Shown here one piece after another: positions 54,059 through 63,882 of a stretch of DNA of 64,000 bases. The position numbers and the translations under genes are program-made. How positions within the stretch are numbered: the first letter of the stretch is position 1; the number at the start of each line of letters is the position of its first letter. Source of the stretch: an uncultured Pontibacter sp. (lineage in GTDB: Bacteria > Bacteroidota > Bacteroidia > Cytophagales > Hymenobacteraceae); contig NZ_CANMNI010000003.1 in NCBI RefSeq assembly GCF_947499215.1, positions 62,001-126,000 on the forward strand, in the 5' to 3' direction. A model generated the notes under the pieces. It was given only the letters and a program-made list of their open reading frames with translations, searched no databases and was not told where the DNA came from.

Positions 54059-54486
54059 TGACAAAAGAGGAAATGGAACGGCTGCAAGGTTTGCCCATCG
54101 TGTTTTACGATGGCACCTGCGGCTTTTGCCAGGCCAGCATCCAGCTTGCACTCCGTTACAACAAGCGTCAGAATCTGCATTTCGCAGCCCTGCAGTCAGG
54201 TTTGGTAGAGCAAATTGTGCCTCAAGAGCAAATACCTACTCCGCTGCCTGATTCCATTCTTTTTTATGAAAACGGCCGGCTCTACACCGAGTCCGAAGCC
54301 GCCCTCCGCATCGCCCGCCACCTCAATTTTCCGTGGGCAGTACTTTACTATTTCAGGTTTATTCCCTTATCTTTCCGCGATTTTGTGTACCGCTTCATAG
54401 CGAAGCACCGCTACCGCATCGCCGGCCGTGACGAAGCCTGCCTGCTGCCAAGCCCCGAAGAACGGGCGAGGTTTGTGGCGTTTTAA
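54058..54486 (+). CDS. DCC-family thiol-disulfide oxidoreductase (DUF393)
   Basis: 142 residues. FYDGTCGFCQ gives the DxxCxxC motif of the DCC family near residue 20, then a thioredoxin-like helical fold with SILFYENGR and a C-terminal GRDEACLLPS. Function of the family is poorly known. Its ATG overlaps the stop of the CHU_C gene (TAATG), so the two are translated together. Confidence 0.88.
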   Translation: MTKEEMERLQGLPIVFYDGTCGFCQASIQLALRYNKRQNLHFAALQSGLVEQIVPQEQIPTPLPDSILFYENGRLYTESEAALRIARHLNFPWAVLYYFRFIPLSFRDFVYRFIAKHRYRIAGRDEACLLPSPEERARFVAF

Positions 54487-54744
54487 ATTGAATCGTTTAA
54501 TTGTTGATGGTTAAATTGTTGCCTAGCTTTTGCTTGGGGCAAGTTTTGGCTGCATTTGTGGGGTTTGTGCCTCAGAGCCAAGTATAAGTGGGATAGGTAT
54601 GAACGACAGTGAGCATGGGCTATACCTGTATAATCATTCAGGATAGGTATAAACCAGACCCCCAAAGACTACACTCAGCCATTTAACAATTTAACCAATC
54701 AACAATCATCAACTGGCAATCAAATATTAACAATAAACATTAGC
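54487..54744. other. AT-rich intergenic region with short repeats
   Basis: No gene seen. It contains two copies of TTAATTGTTG/TTAAATTGTTG (54495-54525), two copies of GGATAGGTATRAAC (54591-54604 and 54641-54654), and inverted copies of the first motif near 54683-54700. No clear promoter for fabD. Confidence 0.5.
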
Positions 54745-55626
54745 ATGAAAAAGGCATACGTTTTCCCAGGACAGGGGTCACAATTTGTAGGTATGGGCAA
54801 GGACCTGTATGAGCAGCACGAAGCCGCTCGCCAGCTGTTCGATCAGGCAAACGAGATACTTGGTTTCAATATCACCGAGATCATGTTCAACGGCACCGAT
54901 GAGGAGCTGAAACAGACCAAAGTAACGCAGCCGGCTATTTTCCTGCACTCCGTGGCGCAGGCAGCCGTTGCCACAGATTTTCATCCGGATATGGTGGCAG
55001 GTCACTCGCTGGGTGAGTTTTCGGCACTGGTGGCCAGCAAGGTGCTGAGCTTTGAAGACGGTCTTCGCTTGGTGTACAAGAGAGCAATGGCTATGCAGGC
55101 GGCCTGTGAGGCCAATCCATCTACCATGGCGGCTATACTTGGCTTGGAAGATGCGAAGGTAGAGGAGGTATGCGCCTCCATAGAGGGTGAAGTTGTGGTA
55201 GCGGCAAACTATAACTGCCCGGGCCAGTTGGTGATTTCGGGTTCTAACAAAGGTATAGAAGTGGCCTGCGAAAAAATGAAAGAGGCCGGTGCCAAGCGTG
55301 CCCTGCCACTACCGGTAGGAGGAGCCTTTCACTCGCCGCTTATGAAACCAGCCGAGGAAGAGCTGGCCAAGGCAATCAATGAGACGACGTTCAGCCAAGG
55401 TATCTGCCCCATCTATCAGAACGTAGACGCGATGCCACACACAAACCCAGAGGAAATTAAGCAAAACCTGATCAGCCAGTTGACAGCTCCAGTGCGCTGG
55501 ACGCAGTCGGTTCAGCAGATGGTGGCCGACGGTGCCACGCACTTTGTGGAATGCGGACCGGGTAAAGTGTTGCAGGGACTGGTGAAAAAAATTGAGCGTA
55601 CGGCAGAAGTAAGCTCTGTGGAGTAA
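54745..55626 (+). CDS. fabD: Malonyl-CoA:ACP transacylase
   Basis: 293 residues. Catalytic Ser in GHSLGEFSALVASK (about 91), FPGQGSQFVGMG at the N-terminus and the His in GGAFHSPLM (about 200). Loads malonyl onto ACP for fatty acid synthesis. Stands alone, bounded by a strong terminator. Confidence 0.97.
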   Translation: MKKAYVFPGQGSQFVGMGKDLYEQHEAARQLFDQANEILGFNITEIMFNGTDEELKQTKVTQPAIFLHSVAQAAVATDFHPDMVAGHSLGEFSALVASKVLSFEDGLRLVYKRAMAMQAACEANPSTMAAILGLEDAKVEEVCASIEGEVVVAANYNCPGQLVISGSNKGIEVACEKMKEAGAKRALPLPVGGAFHSPLMKPAEEELAKAINETTFSQGICPIYQNVDAMPHTNPEEIKQNLISQLTAPVRWTQSVQQMVADGATHFVECGPGKVLQGLVKKIERTAEVSSVE

Positions 55627-55644
55627 CCGGACGTAATTTATAAC

Positions 55645-55686
55645 AAAAAGTCCCTTTTTGACTGATTTGTCGGAAAGGGACTTTTT
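55645..55686. terminator. Bidirectional terminator after fabD
   Basis: Stem AAAAAGTCCCTTT/AAAGGGACTTTTT with a 16-base loop; A-rich left and T-rich right, between two convergent genes. Confidence 0.92.
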
Positions 55687-55712
55687 CGTTTAGCTGATTG
55701 AGTGGTTCAGAC

Positions 55713-56342
55713 TTAATTGATGGATAGGCTGATGTCGTTAACCTCTAAGGGCGTAACGCCTGCACTGGCCAGTTCGCCTGCAAGCCGGTTTATTTCAGTT
55801 AGAAGCAGGTCGCTTTGCTGTAGATTCTCCTCCGATAAGGAGAGCACTTTAGAAAGATAGAGCTCCTCGCGCAGATCCAGTTCCTGTATTAGCTTTTGAA
55901 GCAAGTCTGTGTCTTGGCCAATATACACCAAAGGGGATATCTCGATTTTAACCAGTTTGCGGCTGGTGTCTGCAATGTTGACCCGAAAGAAGTAGTCGCC
56001 GGCTTTGCCGATCAGATAAGTGGACAGTTCCTTGATGATAGAGTTGTATCCCTCTACGGCGCCATTAAAGTGCAGGGCAGTAAAAGCTGGAAGATCATAC
56101 AGCCGCTTTTTTTGCAAAAGCTTTTCATAGTTGTTGAGCAGCGCTACGATAATCAGGCCCAACGCAAAAATTGCCGCATACAACATCGCATCCGGAAGAG
56201 ACTGGCTGATGGTCTGAGCCGAGAATCCCTGTCTGGCTATGAAAGGAATAAAAGAAAAAGGAAGCACCAGCATAAACACAACTATAAAGCCACGGAGGAG
56301 GCTACTTCGTTCTGTATTAATAATGGTGAGTAGATCTTTCAT
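55713..56342 (-). CDS. Membrane protein of unknown function
   Basis: 209 residues. Two membrane helices (about 17-37 and 50-70), then a soluble alpha/beta part with YDLPAFTALHFNGAVEGYNSI and a C-terminal helical region rich in Leu and Glu. No motif recognised. The same strand as folK but 209 nt away from it. The 56343-56551 gap holds no gene. Confidence 0.65.
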   Translation of the reverse strand: MKDLLTIINTERSSLLRGFIVVFMLVLPFSFIPFIARQGFSAQTISQSLPDAMLYAAIFALGLIIVALLNNYEKLLQKKRLYDLPAFTALHFNGAVEGYNSIIKELSTYLIGKAGDYFFRVNIADTSRKLVKIEISPLVYIGQDTDLLQKLIQELDLREELYLSKVLSLSEENLQQSDLLLTEINRLAGELASAGVTPLEVNDISLSIN

Positions 56343-56551
56343 GTGGATAGCGGCTGTGCCCGGGTGTTAGGTTTCCGACTTGCGGCAGTCTGTAGCTGCC
56401 GGTAGCAATTGGAGCAAGGTATAGATTTGCACGGATTAATCCGTTTCTACAAAGCTATAAATATACAGAATTTTTTAACACTTGTGTAGAAGCATGTTAC
56501 TAAGTGGGTAGACCTGTGGGATTTTAGGCCAATGATGTGAGTCGCTGCTTT

Positions 56552-57040
56552 TTAAGGCTGCTCCAATAGCCGTACCTCCAAAGGATCCGGGCAGTTTTTA
56601 AGCAGATCGTCTATGCTTATACCTAAAACAGGGTGTGTCAGGCTAGGGGCAACTTCTGCGAGGGGCAGCAGCGTGAAGCGGCGCAAATGCAGTTGCGGAT
56701 GGGGGATGGTGAGGCGCTGGGTCTGCAACACTAAGTTGTCGTAGAAGAGGATGTCGATGTCGATCACGCGTGCGCCCCAGTGCTCTTGGCGCACCCGGCC
56801 CAGTTCGTGCTCAATCTGGTTTATTCCCTGCAGCACCTGCTCGGGTGTTAGCGCAGTCTGTAGCTCGAGCACTTGATTCAAAAAAGCGGGTTGGTCTGTT
56901 TTTCCCCATGCAGCTGTTTCATACAACCCGGAGCTCTTTGTAATGGGGCCGATTTGGGAGGCAAGCAGCTCTCGTGCTTGGGTAAGATAGCCGATGCGAT
57001 CACCGAGGTTACCGCCCAGCAGCAGGTATAGCTTAGGCAT
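56552..57040 (-). CDS. folK: 2-amino-4-hydroxy-6-hydroxymethyldihydropteridine diphosphokinase
   Basis: 162 residues. N-terminal LYLLLGGNLGDR and the signature GARVIDIDILFYDN (about 83-96), followed by LTIPHPQLHLRRF. Transfers diphosphate from ATP to the pterin in folate synthesis. Its start overlaps the end of the alpha/beta hydrolase gene by 8 nt. Confidence 0.97.
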   Translation of the reverse strand: MPKLYLLLGGNLGDRIGYLTQARELLASQIGPITKSSGLYETAAWGKTDQPAFLNQVLELQTALTPEQVLQGINQIEHELGRVRQEHWGARVIDIDILFYDNLVLQTQRLTIPHPQLHLRRFTLLPLAEVAPSLTHPVLGISIDDLLKNCPDPLEVRLLEQP

Positions 57041-57890
57041 GCCGCTGGAAAAAAGTGATGCTCAAATCAGCTGCGGCACGGGCCGCTAGGGGGAGTTCCT
57101 CCTGCTCATAAGGGTGTTGGCCGCCGAAGGAGTGGTCGGCGCCGGGGAGCAAATGCAGCTCTGCGTCGGGCTTCCAAGCATGCAGGTCATGGGCCATTTG
57201 TACGGGCAGGGTCTCATCCTCCTCGCCATGCAGAATAAGCAGTGGCTGCTGCATTTTTTTGATTACTTTCGGTATCTCAAGCCGCTCCACGTTAGCTAGG
57301 TAGTCCTCCACAATTTGGTAATAGAGCGGCATTCGTATACCTGTGCGGGCATTGGTCACCCACTGCACGCCCTCCTTTTTCCAAGACTCCTTCTCCAGTT
57401 CGTCCCAGCGCTGGTCAAAGTTATTGACAGCCGCCCAAGTTGCCACGGCGCGCACGCGTGTGTCTTCGGCTGCTTTGAGAATGACAGAGCCGCCTCCTCG
57501 ACTGTGTCCGATCAGGTAGATGCGATCCAAGTCCATTTCTTTCTGTGGCAGCGGACCCTCTTCATCATGCACCAAGTTGATGAGCGACTTCAGGTCTTCC
57601 AACTCTATGCTGAAGTTGTTGCGCCCGAAGGCTTCCATGTCGTGCAGGTCAGAAAAGTTGTCGATGGAGGTGCCGTTGTGGGAGAAGTTGAATTTGATAA
57701 ACACAAAACCACGTTCGCTGAAATACTTGGCGAGCAGGTTAAAATGGCCCCAGTCCTTGAAGCCCTTAAAGCCGTGGGTGTAGATGACCACCGGCTTTTT
57801 GTTTCCGTCTTGGGTGTAGGTGGCGTCAGCGGTAAAAGGCCGCTCATGCTCCGGGTATACAACGAAGTCTACTTTGAGTGTATCTGCCAT
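57033..57890 (-). CDS. Alpha/beta hydrolase
   Basis: 285 residues. Catalytic Ser in GHSRGGG (about 130), Asp in HGEEDETLP (about 219) and His in GADHSFGG (about 250). No signal peptide, so a cytosolic esterase or peptidase-like enzyme; the substrate cannot be told. Translationally coupled to folK by an 8-nt overlap, without an obvious functional link. Confidence 0.88.
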   Translation of the reverse strand: MADTLKVDFVVYPEHERPFTADATYTQDGNKKPVVIYTHGFKGFKDWGHFNLLAKYFSERGFVFIKFNFSHNGTSIDNFSDLHDMEAFGRNNFSIELEDLKSLINLVHDEEGPLPQKEMDLDRIYLIGHSRGGGSVILKAAEDTRVRAVATWAAVNNFDQRWDELEKESWKKEGVQWVTNARTGIRMPLYYQIVEDYLANVERLEIPKVIKKMQQPLLILHGEEDETLPVQMAHDLHAWKPDAELHLLPGADHSFGGQHPYEQEELPLAARAAADLSITFFQRHA

Positions 57891-58066
57891 GGTGTTTTTG
57901 AGTTATCAGAGGGCAATATAGTTATTTTAGACGTGCGGCAAACCTGCGACTGACTGGCTTGTTTAGTAGGGGTGCGGCACCTGTTCTATATTCATATATT
58001 TAAACGCTGAATTAGAGCACTTGTTTGGATACCACACCTGCACATAGTAATATTGCGGAATAACAC

Positions 58067-59047
58067 ATGAGCATTAGCCTAAAGGAAATACAAGCGCCCA
58101 TTGCGCAGGAAATGGAGCTGTTCGAGAGAAAGTTCAGGACTTCGATGAAGTCCAAGGTGCTGCTACTCGACAAGATCATGAGCTACATCGTGAAGCGCAA
58201 AGGCAAGCAGATGCGGCCGATGTTCGTGTTCTTTATGGCCAAGCTCTTCCGCGGCGACGCCATCGGCGATGCCACCTACCGCGGGGCGGCCCTGATCGAG
58301 CTGCTGCACACGGCTACGCTCGTGCACGACGACGTGGTGGACGACGCCAACTACCGTCGCGGTTTCTTCTCCGTAAACGCCCTCTGGAAAAACAAGATCG
58401 CCGTGCTGGTAGGCGATTACCTGCTCTCCAAAGGCCTGCTGCTTTCGCTACAGAACGATGACTACGAACTGCTCAAGATTGTGTCGAATGCCGTGAAGGA
58501 AATGAGTGAAGGGGAGCTGCTGCAAATCGAAAAAGCCCGACGTCTGGATATAGACGAGTCGGTGTATTTCGATATCATTCGCCAGAAAACAGCATCTCTC
58601 ATTGCCTCCTGTTGTGCCGTAGGTGCTGCCTCTGCAGGAGCTTCGGTAGAAGACATAGAGAAAGCCCGTTTGTTCGGCGAAAAGGTAGGCATTGCCTTCC
58701 AGATAAAAGATGACTTGTTCGATTACGGTACCGCTGAGATTGGCAAGCCGGTAGGTATAGACATCAAGGAAAAGAAGATGACCCTGCCGTTGATCCATGC
58801 CCTCCGCGAAGCTGACTGGATGACCCGCCGCCGTGTGATCTACAACGTGAAGAACAACAACGGCGACAACAAGCGTGTGCAGCAGGTGATCGATTATGTG
58901 AAAGCCTCCGGCGGTATACAGTACACCATCGAGGCCATGAACCAGTATCACGCCGAGGCACTCGCCATTCTCCATACTTTCCCCGCCTCCCCGTCCCGCA
59001 CCTCGCTGGAGCAACTCATCGCTTATACTATTGAGAGGGAGAAGTAA
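58067..59047 (+). CDS. Polyprenyl diphosphate synthase
   Basis: 326 residues. First Asp motif HDDVVDDANYRRG (about 82-94) and second KDDLFDYG (about 211-218) of trans-prenyltransferases; KRKGKQMRP binds IPP. Long-chain (quinone side chain) synthases of this length and start are common in Bacteroidota, but chain length is not certain. If it made C20 it would also feed the carotenoid genes, which lack their own crtE here. Confidence 0.92.
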   Translation: MSISLKEIQAPIAQEMELFERKFRTSMKSKVLLLDKIMSYIVKRKGKQMRPMFVFFMAKLFRGDAIGDATYRGAALIELLHTATLVHDDVVDDANYRRGFFSVNALWKNKIAVLVGDYLLSKGLLLSLQNDDYELLKIVSNAVKEMSEGELLQIEKARRLDIDESVYFDIIRQKTASLIASCCAVGAASAGASVEDIEKARLFGEKVGIAFQIKDDLFDYGTAEIGKPVGIDIKEKKMTLPLIHALREADWMTRRRVIYNVKNNNGDNKRVQQVIDYVKASGGIQYTIEAMNQYHAEALAILHTFPASPSRTSLEQLIAYTIEREK

Positions 59048-59378
59048 ACTGAAGTGTTAAATTGTTGTGTGTTAAATTGTTTTAAGACGGTTTGACCTCA
59101 ATATTCTTGCCCTCGCTCGCGTCCCGCGAGTGTGAGCTATTCGCAGGACTCTGGCCGCTTTTTCTATACCGCTTTTTTAAAATTCTCACGTGCTGTCTAG
59201 ATATAGCCAACCACCTGCTGCGCTCCATCTTAAAGAATAGGCGAATTATCAGGCACGCATAGGGCTAGAAGATGCTATGAGGTCAGGATTCAATATTTAT
59301 AAACTTCCTTTCAAAATCTGTAAGTCTTGTGCAGGAGTACGTAGGTAATTTTAAGCATGCAAAATAACCTATGAAAAA
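59048..59378. other. Intergenic region with palindrome and short repeats
   Basis: No gene found in this 331-nt gap. It holds TTAAATTGTTG repeated at 59057-59080 (second copy ending TTTT) and a hairpin CTCGCG-TCC-CGCGAG at 59116-59130 followed by GTGTGAGC, likely an interspersed repeat. No promoter is clear. Confidence 0.5.
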
Positions 59379-60002
59379 ATGAGTCTCAACACCAACACTT
59401 GGAACCGGCTGCGCTATACGGTATACCTGCCCATTTACGACCTTGTCGCGGACCGTATCTTCCGCAAGTACCGAAAGCGCTCCATCGAACTGCTGCAGGC
59501 CCAACCTGATGACGCTATACTTATTGTTGGTGCTGGCACAGGGCTTGACCTCCCATACCTGCAGGGGTATACCCACATCACCGCTAACGACATCACACCC
59601 GGCATGATAGCTAAGCTAAAAGCAAGGGCCGCCAGCTTGGGTATACCTGTCGATGCTCACGTAATGGATGGCCAGCGACTAAGTTATGCCGATAGCAGTT
59701 TCGACACCGTGTTTCTGCACCTGATTATTGCGGTTATACCTGATCCAATAGCCTGCATACGAGAAGTGGAGCGGGTGCTGAAGCCGGGCGGCACCATTAT
59801 GGTATTCGATAAGTTTTTGCCGGACGGCCAGAAGCCATCGCTGCTCCGCCGTCTCTTTAACCAAGTCTCCAGCACGCTCTTTTCAGATGTCAACCGCAGC
59901 ATAGGGAGTATCGTCAGCCATACCTCGTTGCAGGTGGAGCTGAATGAGCCGGCTGCTTTCGGGGGCACTTTTAGGATTGTACGGTTGCGGAAACCTCTGT
60001 AA
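59379..60002 (+). CDS. Class I SAM-dependent methyltransferase
   Basis: 207 residues. SAM-binding ILIVGAGTGLDLPYL (motif I, about 48-62), NDITPGMI, and the post-motif SFDTVFLHLIIAVIPDP with REVERVLKPGGTIMVFDKF. UbiE-like/phospholipid-type methyltransferase fold; the substrate is unknown. It lies 331 nt after the polyprenyl synthase, in the same direction, so a quinone link is possible but weak. Confidence 0.85.
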   Translation: MSLNTNTWNRLRYTVYLPIYDLVADRIFRKYRKRSIELLQAQPDDAILIVGAGTGLDLPYLQGYTHITANDITPGMIAKLKARAASLGIPVDAHVMDGQRLSYADSSFDTVFLHLIIAVIPDPIACIREVERVLKPGGTIMVFDKFLPDGQKPSLLRRLFNQVSSTLFSDVNRSIGSIVSHTSLQVELNEPAAFGGTFRIVRLRKPL

Positions 60003-60010
60003 ATCACAAA

Positions 60011-60037
60011 GGCCGCTACTTCACCAGTAGCGGCCTC
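60011..60037. terminator. Hairpin between convergent methyltransferase and TlpA-like genes
   Basis: Perfect stem AGGCCGCTAC/GTAGCGGCCT with a seven-base loop. No long T run on either side, so it may end transcription weakly. Confidence 0.65.
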
Positions 60038-60088
60038 TGCTATACCTGCCGATCCAACAATCAGTAATCAACAATCAACAATCGAAAT

Positions 60089-61354
60089 TTAAATCTTCTC
60101 CGCGAGCAAATCGTCCATGGTCTTGTTAAAGTCCGCTACCCACTCTTCGTAGTATTGGCCGGTGCCGGGACCCGAGAAGCCGGTGTGGATTTTGCGCACT
60201 TTGCCTTGGCGGTCGATGAAGATGGTGGTCGGGAAGGAGAGGACGTGGTTAAGTGCCGGAAGAGCTTTGGCGGCCACTTCTTTGTCAGCTATACCTCCAT
60301 AAAGCAGATCATACTCAATATTGAAACGAGCCTGCATACGCTTCAGCCTTGGCACGGCCTGCTCATAACCTTTGGTTCGCTCAAATCCCAGACCGATAAT
60401 CTCCAATCCGCGGTCTTTGTTTTTCGCATAGTATGGGGCCAGAAACTGGGTTTCGTCCATACAGTTCGGGCACCAAGAACCCAGCAACTGCACCAGCACC
60501 ACCTTGCCTTTGTATTTTTCATCTGATAGCGACACCTGCTTTCCATTTACATCCGGGAAAGTGAATTCCAGCGACTCATAGCCCGGCTTGAGGTAGGTTA
60601 GCTCATTGGCATTAGTTAGTTCAGCATTTTCGTTGCGCTTTGCTGTCCACGTTTCATAGTCGTAGAGACCAGCAAAATACTCGCCCTTCAGCGTTTCCTC
60701 ATTTGTTGGCTGAGCCGTGAAAAGGTAATCATGGTTGCCGTCAAAAGTAGAGAGTTTGAGCTCATTGCCTTCTACCTGTCCTTCGAGGTAACGGTAGTCG
60801 CCTGTCTGCGTGATGAATGTGCCGGTTATGTAATTGTCCTTTTGCTCAAATACGCCAATGGCCGGGTAGGTCTTGCCATCTTTTTTCGTGAAAGTCACTT
60901 CCCATTTGCCATTGTAGTCGTAAGTTGCGGCTGCCGGATTTTCCTTGAAGCGGTTCGTCTGGCCATGTTCCGCCGTGAAAGGAACAGAATAGCGCTTGGC
61001 TAAATCGTTGCGAGTGAAGCGTCCGGCCATTTTATCCCCGTCTACTTTCGCGATCAGGTCCGCATCGAAAATATGGAGTCTGATTTTGAGAGAGTCGCCT
61101 TCCTGCTTGATGTCATCAACGAGTATGCGCTCTTCTCCATTTATCAGGTACAGCACCGTGTCACCGTCTTTTTCCGCTGCTTCCATAATAAAAGGAATAT
61201 CTTGTCCCTGCGCCTGAAGCGCCACACGCCAAGGGCCGGTTCGGAGGGTGTTATCAGTAGATGTGGTAGAGCCACAGGAGCTTAAGAGCTGTGTTAACGA
61301 TAAAGCAAACAACAAAATCAGCCTCATTGGGGTATTAAAACAAGTACGTTTCAT
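60089..61354 (-). CDS. TlpA-like thioredoxin-domain lipoprotein
   Basis: 421 residues, or 412 from the Met at 61327. Lipoprotein signal ending LSSCGS. The N-terminal 250 residues form a beta-rich domain of the type found in Bacteroidota TlpA-like proteins (ERILVDDIKQEGDSL). The C-terminal thioredoxin fold (about 265-415) has GSWCPNCMDE, a CxxC active site, and FPTTIFIDRQG. Reduces or oxidises disulfides on the periplasmic face, for example in cytochrome maturation. Confidence 0.9.
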   Translation of the reverse strand: MKRTCFNTPMRLILLFALSLTQLLSSCGSTTSTDNTLRTGPWRVALQAQGQDIPFIMEAAEKDGDTVLYLINGEERILVDDIKQEGDSLKIRLHIFDADLIAKVDGDKMAGRFTRNDLAKRYSVPFTAEHGQTNRFKENPAAATYDYNGKWEVTFTKKDGKTYPAIGVFEQKDNYITGTFITQTGDYRYLEGQVEGNELKLSTFDGNHDYLFTAQPTNEETLKGEYFAGLYDYETWTAKRNENAELTNANELTYLKPGYESLEFTFPDVNGKQVSLSDEKYKGKVVLVQLLGSWCPNCMDETQFLAPYYAKNKDRGLEIIGLGFERTKGYEQAVPRLKRMQARFNIEYDLLYGGIADKEVAAKALPALNHVLSFPTTIFIDRQGKVRKIHTGFSGPGTGQYYEEWVADFNKTMDDLLAEKI

Positions 61355-61446
61355 GCGGCAAAATTACAAGAAGGATTTGTGAAAAACGAAACTTGCTGCA
61401 AATAGCGTGCGCAGCTGCGGAAATGTTATATTCATGCCCGCTAATG

Positions 61447-61478
61447 TTGTGCTTAAACACTCATATTTCGTACATTTG
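61447..61478 (+). promoter_or_regulatory. Aconitase promoter
   Basis: TTG (61447-61449), 21-nt spacer, TACATTTG (61471-61478), the Bacteroidota consensus; the aconitase ATG is 46 nt downstream. Confidence 0.7.
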
Positions 61479-61523
61479 TAAACTTCACAACGAAGCATTA
61501 AAAATAATAACAATAGCAAAACT

Positions 61524-63803
61524 ATGGCATTTGATTTAGGAATGATCAAGGCAGTTTATGCCGGGATGGCCGAGCGCGTGAATGCTGCCCGTACTAAAGT
61601 TGGCAGACCGCTTACCCTGACAGAAAAAATACTGTATGCGCACCTTTATGAAGGTCCGGCTACAGGGGCGCATGAGCGCGGCCAATCTTATGTAGATTTC
61701 GCACCTGATAGAGTTGCGATGCAGGATGCAACGGCGCAGATGGCCTTGCTTCAGTTCATGCAGGCTGGCAAGCCGCAGGCGGCTGTGCCTTCCACAGTGC
61801 ATTGCGACCACTTGATCCAAGCTCGTGTTGGCGCTGACCAAGACTTGCAGGACGCATATGATGAAAACAAAGAGGTATACGATTTCCTAGCCTCTGTATC
61901 GAATAAGTATGGCATCGGTTTCTGGAAGCCGGGTGCCGGTATCATTCACCAAGTGGTGCTTGAGAACTACGCCTTCCCGGGCGGTATGATGATCGGTACA
62001 GACTCACACACCCCTAATGCCGGTGGTCTGGGTATGATCGCGATCGGTGTTGGTGGTGCTGACGCCGTGGACGTGATGGCCGGTATGCCGTGGGAGCTTA
62101 AATTCCCGAAAGTAATAGGCGTGAAGCTGACTGGCAAAATGAGCGGTTGGACTTCTCCAAAAGACGTAATTCTGAAAGTGGCCGGTATCCTGACTGTAAA
62201 AGGCGGTACGGGGGCTATTGTAGAGTACTTTGGAGAAGGTGCTGAGTCTATGTCTTGTACTGGTAAAGGTACTATCTGTAACATGGGTGCTGAAATCGGT
62301 GCGACTACTTCGGTATTCTCTTACGACAACAGCATGCGCGACTACCTGCGTGCCACGAACCGCGAAGAAGTGGTACAAATGGCGGACGAGGTAGCAGAGC
62401 ACCTGCGTGCTGATGACGAGGTATACGCTGACCCGGCTGCTTTCTATGATCAACTGATTGAGATCGACCTGAATACACTGGAACCACACGTAAACGGTCC
62501 ATTTACGCCGGATGCTGCTTGGCCAATCTCTCAGTTCGCTGCTGTTGTAAAAGAGCACAACTGGCCAGCTAAACTGGAAGTAGGTCTGATCGGATCTTGC
62601 ACCAACTCTTCTTACGAAGACCTTACCCGTTCCGCTTCTATCGCGGAGCAGGCTGTGACCAAAAAACTTGTTGCACAGGCTGAGTTCACCATCACACCTG
62701 GTTCTGAACTAGTACGCTTCACGACAGCCCGTGACGGCTTGTTGGATACCTTCGCTCAGATGGGCGGTGTGGTGCTGGCAAACGCCTGCGGTCCTTGCAT
62801 CGGTCAGTGGGCACGTCACACAGACGATCCTACTCGCAAGAACTCTATCATCACATCATTCAACCGTAACTTCGCTAAGCGTAACGACGGCAACCCGAAC
62901 ACACACGCGTTCGTGGCATCGCCTGAGATCGTAACTGCTTTCGCCATCGCCGGTGACCTGACGTTCAACCCGCTGGTTGACAAACTGATCAACTCGGACG
63001 GAGAAGAGGTAATGCTGGACGAGCCAAGAGGCATCGAATTGCCACCGCAGGGCTTCGCCGTGGAAGACGCAGGCTATGTAGCCCCTGCCGAAGACGGTAG
63101 CAGCGTAGAAGTAGTGGTTGATCCGAAATCTGACCGTCTGCAGTTGCTGGAAGGCTTTAAGCCATGGGAAGGCACAGACCTGAAAGGTCTGAAGCTGCTC
63201 ATCAAAGCGCAAGGCAAGTGTACAACCGACCACATCTCCATGGCTGGTCCTTGGTTGAAGTACCGTGGTCACTTGGACAACATCTCCAACAACATGCTGA
63301 TCGGTGCGATCAACGCATTCAACGGAGAATCCAACAAGGTATACAACGACATGACGCGTGGCTACGATACAGTGCCTGCCACTGCTCGTACTTATAAAGG
63401 TGCCGGTATCGGTACGGTTGTAGTAGGTGACGAGAACTACGGTGAAGGCTCATCTCGTGAGCACGCAGCCATGGAGCCGCGCCACTTGGGCGTTCGTGCC
63501 GTTATCGTGAAGTCATTCGCGCGTATCCACGAAACCAACCTGAAGAAGCAGGGTATGCTGGGACTGACATTCGCCAACAAAGCCGACTACGACCTGATCG
63601 AGGAGACCGACACGATCGATATCCTAGGTTTGGAGAACTTCACGCCGGGAGTACCATTGAAAGTGGTATTGACGCACAAAGACGGCTCTCAAGACGCTTT
63701 CATGGTTAACCATACCTACAACGAAGGTCAGATCGAGTGGTTCAAGGCTGGCTCAGCGCTTAACCTGATTCGCTTGCAGCAGAAGCAGTCAGCTAACGCT
63801 TAG
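61524..63803 (+). CDS. Aconitate hydratase, mitochondrial type
   Basis: 759 residues, the length of the mitochondrial-type aconitase rather than AcnA or AcnB of E. coli. Cluster ligands: Cys359 in [10 protein letters not shown], Cys422 and Cys425 in [29 protein letters not shown] and the C-terminal [17 protein letters not shown] are conserved. Interconverts citrate and isocitrate, in the TCA cycle with the sdh genes here. Strong terminator follows. Confidence 0.96.
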   Translation: MAFDLGMIKAVYAGMAERVNAARTKVGRPLTLTEKILYAHLYEGPATGAHERGQSYVDFAPDRVAMQDATAQMALLQFMQAGKPQAAVPSTVHCDHLIQARVGADQDLQDAYDENKEVYDFLASVSNKYGIGFWKPGAGIIHQVVLENYAFPGGMMIGTDSHTPNAGGLGMIAIGVGGADAVDVMAGMPWELKFPKVIGVKLTGKMSGWTSPKDVILKVAGILTVKGGTGAIVEYFGEGAESMSCTGKGTICNMGAEIGATTSVFSYDNSMRDYLRATNREEVVQMADEVAEHLRADDEVYADPAAFYDQLIEIDLNTLEPHVNGPFTPDAAWPISQFAAVVKEHNWPAKLEVGLIGSCTNSSYEDLTRSASIAEQAVTKKLVAQAEFTITPGSELVRFTTARDGLLDTFAQMGGVVLANACGPCIGQWARHTDDPTRKNSIITSFNRNFAKRNDGNPNTHAFVASPEIVTAFAIAGDLTFNPLVDKLINSDGEEVMLDEPRGIELPPQGFAVEDAGYVAPAEDGSSVEVVVDPKSDRLQLLEGFKPWEGTDLKGLKLLIKAQGKCTTDHISMAGPWLKYRGHLDNISNNMLIGAINAFNGESNKVYNDMTRGYDTVPATARTYKGAGIGTVVVGDENYGEGSSREHAAMEPRHLGVRAVIVKSFARIHETNLKKQGMLGLTFANKADYDLIEETDTIDILGLENFTPGVPLKVVLTHKDGSQDAFMVNHTYNEGQIEWFKAGSALNLIRLQQKQSANA

Positions 63804-63826
63804 TAAGTAGTTAGCTACGATAATAG

Positions 63827-63860
63827 AAAAGGCCCCGCTCATGAGCGGGGCCTTTTTATT
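63827..63860. terminator. Bidirectional terminator after aconitase
   Basis: Stem AAAAGGCCCCGCTC/GAGCGGGGCCTTTT with a two-base centre, T-rich on the right and A-rich on the left. Serves also the convergent gene at the window edge. Confidence 0.93.
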
Positions 63861-63882
63861 TTAATTAATGCAATTTAGCGTC

